A DNA stretch of 14,215 bases from an uncultured Lachnospiraceae bacterium (GTDB taxonomy: Bacteria > Bacillota > Clostridia > Lachnospirales > Lachnospiraceae): positions 1 through 14,215 of the forward strand of contig CAKRJM010000036.1 in the NCBI GenBank assembly GCA_934351765.1, given 5' to 3'. Shown piece by piece: positions 1 to 6,112 of this stretch (position 1 is the stretch's first letter; every line of letters starts with the position of its first letter). The position numbers were made by a program, and so were the translations under genes. The notes beneath the pieces are model-generated. The model worked only from the letters and a program-made list of their open reading frames with translations. It was not told the DNA's origin and did no database searches.

Positions 1-244
1 CATTCGGTGCATCCCGGCGGACAAGGTACCCCTTGTTCTCCAGATTTTTCGTTCTCCGTGCAATGGCAGCCTTATCTGCATGTAAAAGCTCCGCCAGCGC
101 CGCCTGGGTACAGCCGGGATGATGGCGCAGGGCATGGATCAGATCGATCTCCGCCGTTCCCACATCCTTGTTCCGCAGCTTACATAAGACCAGCTTTTCC
201 GCCTCGCGGGCAATCTTTGTGATCTTTCGTTCCGTAATATCCAT
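1..244 (-). CDS. MarR-family transcriptional regulator (5' part, runs off left edge)
   Basis: The 81 codons present encode the N-terminal part of a winged-helix regulator. A basic helix (about residues 5-30) is followed by the helix-turn-helix core: HPGCTQAALAELLHADKAAI at about 42-61, then RRTKNLENKGYLVRR, which reads as recognition helix plus start of the wing. This is the usual MarR layout, dimer helices first and winged helix in the middle. The C-terminal half lies outside the window. I chose the ATG at 244 because CGGAGG lies 5 nt upstream; an in-frame ATG at 265 has no ribosome site. A promoter and perfect palindrome at 327-369 lie upstream, so autorepression is likely. MarR proteins commonly control a neighbouring efflux or detoxification gene. 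None is visible here, so the ligand and targets are unknown. Confidence 0.85.
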   Translation of the reverse strand, partial: MDITERKITKIAREAEKLVLCKLRNKDVGTAEIDLIHALRHHPGCTQAALAELLHADKAAIARRTKNLENKGYLVRRDAPN

Positions 245-326
245 AAAAGCCTCCGTATTTTCCATGATCGATACAGGTTATATTGCTATTCCCAGATTAA
301 GGCACATATATAGTTGCATCTACATC

Positions 327-340
327 GTTGTATATACAAC
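327..340. promoter_or_regulatory. Palindromic operator, probable MarR autoregulatory site
   Basis: GTTGTATATACAAC is a perfect 14-bp palindrome of the TTG-N(6)-CAA type typical of MarR-family operators. It lies just downstream of the leftward -10 box (342-347), at the expected transcription start, where a bound dimer would block initiation. A second degenerate half-site, TAGTTGCATCTAC, lies at 311-323, one to two helical turns further into the leader. That it binds the product of the gene at 1-244 is inferred from position. Confidence 0.6.
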
Positions 341-341
341 T

Positions 342-369
342 ATTATAGTGCAGTTTTTTCATCCGTCAA
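342..369 (-). promoter_or_regulatory. Sigma-A promoter of the MarR-family gene
   Basis: On the minus strand, TTGACG (364-369) and a perfect TATAAT (342-347) are separated by 16 bp. Transcription would begin near 335, inside the palindrome, leaving a leader of about 90 nt before the ATG at 244. Confidence 0.65.
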
Positions 370-440
370 TAAAAATTAGGATATATACACGCCGGCCGGC
401 ATATCAGTGCTCCGAAACCTGTACGATTTTTGTCTCCCCC

Positions 441-470
441 TTGCTATTTCAGCTATTCATGGCGTACAAT
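441..470 (+). promoter_or_regulatory. Possible sigma-A promoter of the CYTH gene
   Basis: TTGCTA (441-446) and TACAAT (465-470) are separated by 18 bp, placing a start near 477, about 80 nt before the ATG at 559. Both boxes are imperfect. In the gene-free stretch 245-558 the only other items seen are the leftward MarR promoter/operator and an isolated GC-rich palindrome, GCCGGCCGGC, at 391-400, with no evident role. Confidence 0.35.
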
Positions 471-558
471 AAAGTCAAACATATGCAGACAGTCTGAACT
501 GTTCCGTTTTAATTGACCACCATCGAATTACCAACCCTCAGGAAAGGACAGGATCATC

Positions 559-990
559 ATGGAAATCGAACGTAAATTTCTGATAAAGGAGCTTCCCGAA
601 AATCTGGAAGCTTATCCCTCTCATCTCATCGAGCAGGCTTACCTCTGCACCAAACCGGTTGTGCGGATCCGCCGGCAGGATGACGATTATTATATGACCT
701 ATAAGGGCGGCGGCCTCATGGCAAGGGAAGAGTACAATCTCCCGCTCAACAAAGAGGCTTATGAACATCTGAAAACAAAAGCCGACGGCCGCACCATCAC
801 CAAACGGCGCTATAACATTCCTCTGGGGAGCTACACCATCGAGCTGGATCTCTTCACCTGCCCCGAAGGCCTCATCATGGCCGAAGTCGAATTCCCCACC
901 AAAGAAGAAGCCCTCGCCTTCACTCCCCCGGAATGGTTCGCCCAGGACGTCACCATGGATCCCAGGTATCATAATAGTAATATGATCTGA
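559..990 (+). CDS. CYTH-domain phosphohydrolase (triphosphate tunnel metalloenzyme family)
   Basis: A 143-residue protein made of a single CYTH domain. The diagnostic ExExK motif opens it (E2, E4, K6 in MEIERKFL). Charged residues expected to line the tunnel follow: R36 and R38 in VRIRR, K49, E57-E58, K82-R84, E95 and D97 in IELD, and E109 and E111 in AEVEF. These bind the triphosphate group and the divalent metals in characterised family members. Small bacterial members often hydrolyse inorganic triphosphate or thiamine triphosphate, and some are adenylate cyclases. The substrate cannot be read from sequence. The start is supported by AGGA about 6 nt upstream. The gene stands alone; on its left is the divergent MarR-family gene and on its right the structured repeat region. 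Confidence 0.85.
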   Translation: MEIERKFLIKELPENLEAYPSHLIEQAYLCTKPVVRIRRQDDDYYMTYKGGGLMAREEYNLPLNKEAYEHLKTKADGRTITKRRYNIPLGSYTIELDLFTCPEGLIMAEVEFPTKEEALAFTPPEWFAQDVTMDPRYHNSNMI

Positions 991-997
991 TCCACAA

Positions 998-1052
998 GGG
1001 AGTCAAAGTCGTGCGGCACATGCCCGCATGTGTCCGCATGACCTTGACTCCC
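998..1052 (+). other. Large imperfect hairpin directly after the CYTH gene
   Basis: GGGAGTCAAAGTC (998-1010) pairs with GACCTTGACTCCC (1040-1052) with one mismatch. Inside, TGCGG pairs with CCGCA and CACATG with CATGTG around a CCCG loop. It begins 8 nt after the CYTH stop. There is no T run after it, so it is not a standard intrinsic terminator, though it could protect or end the CYTH mRNA. Its right-arm sequence CCTTGACTCCC recurs in variant form at 1158-1168 and 1290-1300, which ties it to the repeat units that follow. Confidence 0.7.
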
Positions 1053-1055
1053 GCT

Positions 1056-1152
1056 CATTCATGAGGAAGTAGTCCGACAGGACGGATTCCGAATGAATGC
1101 AGGATTGTGGGAGCTGCTCAGCAGCGAAGCAATCCGTGGAACAGATCTCCAC
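1056..1152 (+). repeat. Structured tandem repeat, unit A
   Basis: Three stems can be drawn. P1 pairs 1056-1062 (CATTCAT) with 1093-1099 (ATGAATG) and encloses a small hairpin, GTCC-GACA-GGAC (1072-1083). P2 pairs 1102-1107 (GGATTG) with 1130-1135 (CAATCC) and encloses GCTGC-TCA-GCAGC (1113-1125). P3 pairs 1136-1140 (GTGGA) with 1148-1152 (TCCAC). Unit B repeats the same order of stems with compensating base changes. The gene-free stretch 991-1397 is almost filled by this element and the prsW terminator. I do not recognise it as a named RNA class. It may be a dispersed intergenic repeat or a structured RNA. Confidence 0.7.
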
Positions 1153-1171
1153 ACAGGCCTTGGGACCCGCC

Positions 1172-1280
1172 CTCTCATGAGGACGAAGCCATTTTCCTGG
1201 AAAATGCGCGCAGTCCGAATGAGAGCAGGATTGTGAGAGCTGCTCAGCAGCGCAACAATCCGTCGGGGATCAGCTCCCCG
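1172..1280 (+). repeat. Structured tandem repeat, unit B
   Basis: P1 pairs 1172-1178 (CTCTCAT) with 1219-1225 (ATGAGAG) and encloses a different hairpin, CATTTTC-CTG-GAAAATG (1190-1206). P2 pairs 1228-1234 (GGATTGT) with 1255-1261 (ACAATCC) around the same GCTGC-TCA-GCAGC core (1239-1251). P3 pairs 1264-1269 (CGGGGA) with 1275-1280 (TCCCCG). Against unit A, P1 has A-T to T-A and T-A to C-G changes on both arms, P3 has T-A to G-C, and P2 replaces a T-G wobble by T-A. Each change keeps pairing. The units are offset by about 116-128 bp. Confidence 0.7.
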
Positions 1281-1305
1281 TGTCCCAGACCTTGAATCCC
1301 GAATG

Positions 1306-1337
1306 TAAAAAGGCAGATTCCGAAGAACCTGCCTTTC
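1306..1337 (-). terminator. Intrinsic terminator of the PrsW-family gene
   Basis: On the minus strand AAAGGCAG pairs with CTGCCTTT (1309-1336), with an inner TTC-TTCG-GAA that gives a stable UUCG-type loop. A run of five T follows at 1307-1311, partly within the stem. It lies about 60 nt past the stop at 1398. Confidence 0.75.
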
Positions 1338-1397
1338 CCGACTTTCTTATTTTCATTTCAAAGCTCAACTCACAAATCCAGCGCCAAAAATCCTTTC

Positions 1398-2618
1398 TTA
1401 CAGGATTCCATTCTCCCGCTGCTTTGCCAGTCTTGTGATCTGCTTCAGACCGGAGCTGATCAGCGGCAGCGTTACCACCCATGCCACAACGATCAGGGCA
1501 ATGTATTTCCCGTAGGCGCCCAGGAACTGTAACGGGCAGTCCCAGATTCCATGAAGCACAACGGAGATGGCAAAGAAAAACAGAAATCTTCCGCTTGTGA
1601 GCATAGAATAGTTAAAGGGCCGTTCTCCCTTCGTTGCAGCCAAAGCCGCACCGGCGATGGCTGTCCACACTACATGGCCGCCAAGGGACAGAACGCCGCG
1701 TAACAGCGTGACATTGAGCATCACATCTGTAGAGCTGGTTTCAAGAAGATTACGGAACGCATAACCGGCAGACTCGAACACGGCGAAGCCGGCTCCCACG
1801 CAGGCTCCGAGAAGCAGCCCGTTCAGGATATATTTGGAATCGGTTTTCTTCATATAATACGCAACGACCACGATCTTTCCGGCTTCCTCTACCAGGCCGA
1901 CCAGGAGTGCGCCGATATAGGAAAGGTTTCCGGCTCCTGTGATCTTATACAGAATCAGCGTGCAGACCAGTGATAACACACCGCCCACAAAGAACATGGA
2001 AACCACGCTGAAAATACTGATATTTCTCGGCGCATTGACTTCCCAGAAGAATACCAGAAGCGCAAACGGAACTGTCATGGCTCCCATGAAGATGAATCCC
2101 GGTATCGCATTGATATTCTGGAATTCCAGAAGGATAAAATACAGGATCAGGCTGGTCACAGCCAGAAATACAAATACTCTGGAGTACAGCCACGGCTTGG
2201 GCCACTGTGCTGTGATCTCGGATTCCTTCGGCGTTGTTTTCTTCGTTCCGGCGATGAAAAGCTCCTCCGTCTCTTCCTGCGTATGCTTTTTAAATACCTC
2301 TGATACCAGATCGGACAGATGTACCTCTACCGGCCCGCTCTCGCCGATCTTTTCATTTAATGTTCCTGCCACTTTGTCAAAGCTGCTCTTCACATAATCC
2401 GCCGCAGTTGCATTGACATGACTGTTTTCTTTCCCAGACGCCAGAAGATCCCTTCCGCAGTTTCCACAGAATCTTGCACCGGGTTCCAGCGCCTCGCCGC
2501 AGAACGGGCAGTGATTTCCGGCAGCTTCCGCCTGCGCATCCTGCTTTGCTCCGCACAGTGGACAGAATTTAGCCTGCTCATTTAAGATGTTTCCACAATT
2601 TGGACAACGTTTTTCCAT
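1398..2618 (-). CDS. Zinc-ribbon PrsW-family intramembrane metalloprotease
   Basis: This 406-residue protein opens with two zinc ribbons: CPNCG with CPLCG (C5, C8, C19, C22) and CPFCG with CGNCG (C37, C40, C51, C54). A soluble linker spans about 60-143, followed by about eight membrane segments from 145 to the end. The PrsW/M82 signature residues are present: EEAGK at 244-248, FES at 281-283, H315 in GGHVVW and HGIWD at 356-360. These glutamates and histidines form the putative metal site. In Bacillus, PrsW cleaves an anti-sigma factor under envelope stress. The substrate here is unknown, and no sigma/anti-sigma pair is next to it. The start has AAGGAG 7 nt upstream. The gene has its own promoter and terminator, so it is monocistronic. 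The zinc-ribbon fusion is common in clostridial homologues. Confidence 0.85.
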   Translation of the reverse strand: MEKRCPNCGNILNEQAKFCPLCGAKQDAQAEAAGNHCPFCGEALEPGARFCGNCGRDLLASGKENSHVNATAADYVKSSFDKVAGTLNEKIGESGPVEVHLSDLVSEVFKKHTQEETEELFIAGTKKTTPKESEITAQWPKPWLYSRVFVFLAVTSLILYFILLEFQNINAIPGFIFMGAMTVPFALLVFFWEVNAPRNISIFSVVSMFFVGGVLSLVCTLILYKITGAGNLSYIGALLVGLVEEAGKIVVVAYYMKKTDSKYILNGLLLGACVGAGFAVFESAGYAFRNLLETSSTDVMLNVTLLRGVLSLGGHVVWTAIAGAALAATKGERPFNYSMLTSGRFLFFFAISVVLHGIWDCPLQFLGAYGKYIALIVVAWVVTLPLISSGLKQITRLAKQRENGIL

Positions 2619-2651
2619 GCTCTTTCTCCTTTGCTTTTATTCCGACATTAG

Positions 2652-2680
2652 ATTATACTCTCTTCGGGATTTTTTCGCAA
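2652..2680 (-). promoter_or_regulatory. Sigma-A promoter of the PrsW-family gene
   Basis: On the minus strand TTGCGA (2675-2680) and a perfect TATAAT (2652-2657) are separated by exactly 17 bp. The predicted start is near 2645, about 27 nt ahead of the ATG at 2618, with AAGGAG between them. No clear terminator for the upstream putP gene could be found between 2658 and 2703. Confidence 0.75.
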
Positions 2681-2703
2681 GTTTTTCCGCTGTCCATATA
2701 TCT

Positions 2704-4245
2704 TTACTTTCCCTGCTTCACTTCCTCAAATTCTCTCTCGATCTCTGCATCAGGTTTTCCGGTTGCAAGCGATACCACCAGGATCATCGCCGATGCCACA
2801 AGGAATGCGGGAAGCAGTTCATACAGATCCCAGGCGCCGCCAAGGGGACGAACCAGGAACTTCCATACAAATACCATAATTCCACCGCTGAGTATGCCGG
2901 CCAGGGCTCCCCACTTGTTGCTGCGCTTCCAGAACAGTGCGAACAGCACGACCGGTCCGAATGCCGCGCCGAATCCTGCCCAGGCAAAGGACACAATCTT
3001 AAATACCGAGCTGTTTGGATTCCATGCCAGCAGAATACTGATCACTGCAATACCTAAAACCGTCAGTCTTGCGATGAGCATGGCTGTCTTTTCTTTCATC
3101 TTGATCCCGGCGAAATCCTGAAGCAGATTCTGGGAAACACTGGAAGCCGCCGCCAGAAGCTGGGAATCAGCTGTGGACATGGTGCAGGCAAGGATTCCTG
3201 CCATGATCACACCGGCCAGCAGTGCCAGAAGCACGCCGTTCTGTCCCATGATATTGGAAAGACGGATGATAATCGTCTCTGCCTCAGAGCTTGTTCCGAG
3301 AAGCTCAACCTTGCCTGCTGCCGACACCGCGTTTCCGATGACACCGATCAGGATCGCTACGCCCATGGAGATCACCACCCAGATGGAGCCGATCCGTCTG
3401 GAGGTTTTCAACTCACTTTCCTTCCGGATCGCCATAAACCGCAGAAGGATATGGGGCATACCGAAATAGCCAAGTCCCCATGCCAGCGTTGACACAATGC
3501 TCAGGAATCCGTAGGACGTGGTTGTCTGCTCACCTGCATGATACAGATGGGTCATGCTCAGATAACCGCTCATGCTCTTTGCATTGTCCACGACTGCTCC
3601 CCAGCCACCGGCATAGCTGATTCCAAAGAATACGACCACGATCAGGGAAATACTCATGACGATACTCTGGATCAGGTCCGTGGTCGATACCGCCAGAAAA
3701 CCGCCCATAATGGTATAGCCCACAACAACTGCCGCTCCGAGAAGCATGGCCGCATGATACTCCAGTCCAAACAGGCTGTTGAACAGAGTTCCCACTGCCT
3801 TGAAGCCGGATGCCGTGTAAGGCACAAAGAAGATCAGGATCACAATGGCCGCGATGCAGGAAAGGATATTTTTCTTATCATGATAACGTCTGGAAAAGAA
3901 ATCCGGGATCGTAATGGAATCGGTCTTTACCGAATACCGGCGAAGCCGCTTGGCCACGATCAGCCAGTTCAGGTAAGTTCCGATGGCAAGCCCGATAGCT
4001 GTCCATGCTGCATCCGCCACACCGGTGAGATATGCCACGCCGGGCATCCCCATCAACAGCCAGCTGCTCATATCCGACGCCTCTGCGCTCATGGCCGTCA
4101 CCAGCGGTCCCAGCTGTCTGCCGCCCAGGTAGAAATCTCCGGTGTTTCCGCTGCCGCCTTTTTTCGTACAATAAAATCCAATGTAAAGCATACCTGCCAG
4201 GTATACAAGGATGGTGATCAGAATACAGATCTGTTCCATACTCAT
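2704..4245 (-). CDS. putP: Sodium/proline symporter PutP
   Basis: A 513-residue protein of the sodium:solute symporter family (LeuT fold, about 13 membrane helices); E. coli PutP has 502. The family block GGRQLGPLVTAMSAEASDMS is at 41-60. It contains D58 and S60, which correspond to the sodium/proline-site residues D55 and S57 of E. coli PutP. GTYLNWLIVAKRLRRYS (89-105) and a later ACTMSTADSQLL block are also typical. It imports proline with sodium for carbon, nitrogen or osmotic needs. I chose the ATG at 4245 because GGAGG lies 8 nt upstream; a longer frame from 4317 would begin inside the -35 box. The C-terminal tail is rich in Glu and Lys. Substrate preference for proline is inferred from family resemblance. 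No proline-breakdown gene is adjacent. Confidence 0.9.
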   Translation of the reverse strand: MSMEQICILITILVYLAGMLYIGFYCTKKGGSGNTGDFYLGGRQLGPLVTAMSAEASDMSSWLLMGMPGVAYLTGVADAAWTAIGLAIGTYLNWLIVAKRLRRYSVKTDSITIPDFFSRRYHDKKNILSCIAAIVILIFFVPYTASGFKAVGTLFNSLFGLEYHAAMLLGAAVVVGYTIMGGFLAVSTTDLIQSIVMSISLIVVVFFGISYAGGWGAVVDNAKSMSGYLSMTHLYHAGEQTTTSYGFLSIVSTLAWGLGYFGMPHILLRFMAIRKESELKTSRRIGSIWVVISMGVAILIGVIGNAVSAAGKVELLGTSSEAETIIIRLSNIMGQNGVLLALLAGVIMAGILACTMSTADSQLLAAASSVSQNLLQDFAGIKMKEKTAMLIARLTVLGIAVISILLAWNPNSSVFKIVSFAWAGFGAAFGPVVLFALFWKRSNKWGALAGILSGGIMVFVWKFLVRPLGGAWDLYELLPAFLVASAMILVVSLATGKPDAEIEREFEEVKQGK

Positions 4246-4288
4246 AGCTTGTTCCTCCGTTCTCCGCCCGTTTTCGGGCAACGGCATC

Positions 4289-4317
4289 AGTATAACACAG
4301 GTTTTTTCTGCACGCAA
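4289..4317 (-). promoter_or_regulatory. Sigma-A promoter of putP
   Basis: TTGCGT (4312-4317) and TATACT (4289-4294) on the minus strand are separated by 17 bp. The start would be near 4282. The short leader carries a hairpin, GCCCG-AAAA-CGGGC (4266-4279), just upstream of the ribosome site, with no evident partner. Confidence 0.7.
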
Positions 4318-4364
4318 TACAGAACGAGGTATAGACTATATCCTGTACTTTTTTATAATAAAAT

Positions 4365-4398
4365 GCCGATTATCCCTGTATTATAAAGGAAAATCGGC
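4365..4398 (-). terminator. Possible terminator after the TetR-family gene
   Basis: On the minus strand GCCGATT pairs with AATCGGC, extended by TCC/GGA after a mismatch, and is followed by ATTTTATTATAAAA, an A/T-rich but interrupted tract. It lies about 125 nt beyond the TetR stop and just before the putP promoter, where a boundary is expected. The T run is weak. Between 4399 and 4523 nothing else is recognised. Confidence 0.4.
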
Positions 4399-4523
4399 TG
4401 TACGATTTTTATTCTATTTATAGTCTTGTTTGTATTTTTATTGATACACAGCTTTCGCATGGAAGCTCCCGCTATCTTTTGGGCTGCAATCCTGCTGCAT
4501 AAAAAGCTGTCTGTTTCCTCTGA

Positions 4524-5117
4524 TCAGCTCTGCGGTGCAGGGAATCCGCTCAAAAATACCGGCATCATTCGCTGTGCATACTGCTTCAGAGAATATTCTC
4601 CGCTGCACAGACACCAGTCATACATCAGTGCCCGCTCACAGAGCGCATAAAGCTTCACCATCTCGCCTGCACTCATGGCCGTTCCAAGCTCTCCGCTTTT
4701 CTGTCCCTCCACTATGATTTTCCGGAGAAGCCGGTAATAGGTACGGCTGTGATCCAGAAGATGCTTCTCCCCGGAGGTAACAAGCTGGGTTGAAAGAAGC
4801 CGGGATAAAAGCTCCATGGAAACGCTGTTTTCGATCATATCAAACAGCTCTTCATTAAGGAACAAAAGCTTCTCCATGGCGCCCATATCCTCCGGAAAGG
4901 AATCCTCCAGCTCCTCGTATTTTTCATCAAACAACGTACTCAGTGTACTGAGCAGCGCATCCTTCCCGTCAAAATAATGGTAAAAGGAACCTTTTGAGGT
5001 GTGAGAAGCCACAATGATCTCCTCCACCGTCGTATCCTCATAGCCCTGCTCATAAAACAGCTTCCAGGCCGCCGCAACAATCCTTCCTCTTGTGTTTCTT
5101 GTACTTTTCCTCGCCAT
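4524..5117 (-). CDS. TetR/AcrR-family transcriptional regulator
   Basis: A 197-residue protein with the normal TetR layout. The N-terminal DNA-binding domain covers about residues 8-55, including the first helix GRIVAAAWKLFYEQGY, the helix-turn-helix TTVEEIIVASHTSKGSFYHYF (29-49) and the following F-x-GKDALL segment. The C-terminal part (56-197) is a helical ligand-binding and dimerisation domain, too variable to assign a ligand. The ribosome site is poor: the nearest purine run, GGGAAGG, lies about 14 nt before the ATG, so translation may be weak. A TATAAA at 5141-5146 (minus strand) may be its -10 box, without a good -35. Neighbours putP and the spoIIQ-like gene read the same way, but putP has its own promoter, so no regulatory target can be named. 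Confidence 0.85.
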   Translation of the reverse strand: MARKSTRNTRGRIVAAAWKLFYEQGYEDTTVEEIIVASHTSKGSFYHYFDGKDALLSTLSTLFDEKYEELEDSFPEDMGAMEKLLFLNEELFDMIENSVSMELLSRLLSTQLVTSGEKHLLDHSRTYYRLLRKIIVEGQKSGELGTAMSAGEMVKLYALCERALMYDWCLCSGEYSLKQYAQRMMPVFLSGFPAPQS

Positions 5118-5164
5118 GCTTTAAAACTCTGCCTTCCCTTTTTATACTGAATGCTTCACGCCGT

Positions 5165-5177
5165 CCCGGCTTCCGGG
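5165..5177. other. Small GC-rich hairpin between the spoIIQ-like and TetR genes
   Basis: CCCGG-CTT-CCGGG. No T run follows on either strand, so it is not a convincing terminator for the spoIIQ-like gene. No other terminator was seen in 5118-5260. Confidence 0.35.
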
Positions 5178-5260
5178 GGATTGTACTTCCGATGAGAAGC
5201 AGTCCGGAATCCAGGGCGGCGTTCTGTCATTTTACGCGCAGCAGACCGCATGATGCCCTT

Positions 5261-6061
5261 TTACTGCATCAGCTCCAGCGGATCTGTGGGAGCTCCGTCT
5301 TTTGTCACTTCAAAATACAGGCTGGTGCCCTCCACCACATAATACTTTGTCGGCTCGGCCAGTGTTCCGATGACACTGCCCGCTTCCACGAAATCGCCTT
5401 CGGAAAGCGCAGGCTCCTCAAGCTGTCCGCAGACCGCTTCATAACCATTCCCCAGATCCAGGGTTACATAATTCCCCAGCTCCTCGTCGCTTCCAACGGT
5501 CTTTACCAGTGCGTCTGCCGGAGCCTTTACCGGGGTCCCGGCCTCTCCCTGAAGAAGTACCGCGGGACTGCACTTATACTCGTCCAGAGTTGGGAAATAA
5601 ATGGTATGTTCCATGGAATAATCCAGAAGAACGCTTCCCTCCACCGGCCAGATCAGGCGGCTCGTCCCATCGTATGCCACCGCATGGACCTCCTCTGCCG
5701 CCGCAGGCGCTTCGCCATCGGTTTCCTCCGTTTCTGCCACAGCCATCTCCGGGCCCGGAGCAGCCGGCTGTTCGTTTTCCGTCTCTGCTTCCGCCTCTGT
5801 TTCCGCCTGTGCTTCCTGTACGGTACCGCCTGGCTTCTGCGTTTCCTCGTTCGTTTTTTCTGTCTCCTGCTTCGTTTCTTCCTTTGTCACTGTTGTTTCG
5901 TCATTCCACAGAAGCTGTTCAGACGTTTCTCCGGATTCCAGGTAACTCCGGCTCTCCCCGTCTTTCGTCCCGGGCTTCTGCCACGCCAGAACTCCGGCGA
6001 TGGCAGTTACACTTACCAGACACCCCAGCAGCATGACCAGCAATCCTTGCTTTTTTTTCAC
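5261..6061 (-). CDS. SpoIIQ-like degenerate M23 (LytM) protein
   Basis: Starting from the GTG at 6061, which has GAGGTGAT just upstream, this is a 266-residue membrane-anchored protein; a GTG three codons earlier overlaps that ribosome site. A membrane helix is at about 6-26, then a Glu/Thr/Ala-rich linker to about 130, then an M23 fold at about 160-260 (GTPVKAPADALVKTV, GNYVTLDLGNGYEAV, GSVIGTL, LYFEV). In active M23 enzymes HxxxD and HxH bind zinc. Here the equivalents read KCSPA, CGQL and LYF, so no zinc ligand remains. SpoIIQ sits in the forespore membrane, binds SpoIIIAH of the mother cell and works with SpoIID/SpoIIM in engulfment. Lying 51 bp after spoIID, as in other clostridia, supports that role. 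It is probably structural, not enzymatic. The spoIIQ name is not certain from sequence alone. Confidence 0.75.
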   Translation of the reverse strand: MKKKQGLLVMLLGCLVSVTAIAGVLAWQKPGTKDGESRSYLESGETSEQLLWNDETTVTKEETKQETEKTNEETQKPGGTVQEAQAETEAEAETENEQPAAPGPEMAVAETEETDGEAPAAAEEVHAVAYDGTSRLIWPVEGSVLLDYSMEHTIYFPTLDEYKCSPAVLLQGEAGTPVKAPADALVKTVGSDEELGNYVTLDLGNGYEAVCGQLEEPALSEGDFVEAGSVIGTLAEPTKYYVVEGTSLYFEVTKDGAPTDPLELMQ

Positions 6062-6112
6062 GATAATCACCTCGGTATTAGTTTTGCCCGATTACCGTGT
6101 CCTATTCAAAAA

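Noticed and set aside
391..400. GCCGGCCGGC palindrome as an operator
   Set aside because: It is a single short GC palindrome without half-site spacing, a partner, or a position relative to a promoter that would support a role.
168..497. A 109-codon + strand frame over the MarR start and its promoter
   Set aside because: It covers a promoter and operator, is Ile/Tyr-rich from A/T-rich DNA, and has no ribosome site.
998..1052. Reading the large hairpin after the CYTH gene as an intrinsic terminator
   Set aside because: There is no T run on the 3' side of either strand.
1107..1295. A 62-codon frame inside the structured repeat
   Set aside because: It follows the repeat sequence (AAQQR...NP occurs twice) and has no ribosome site. 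The compensatory changes fit RNA or DNA pairing, not coding.
998..1300. CRISPR array or transposon ends for the repeat region
   Set aside because: There are only two units, with no short identical repeats separated by uniform spacers, no cas genes, no transposase, and no flanking target duplication seen.
2704..4317. Longer PutP starting at 4317
   Set aside because: That codon lies in the -35 box of the putP promoter. The ATG at 4245 has a proper ribosome site and begins the first membrane helix.
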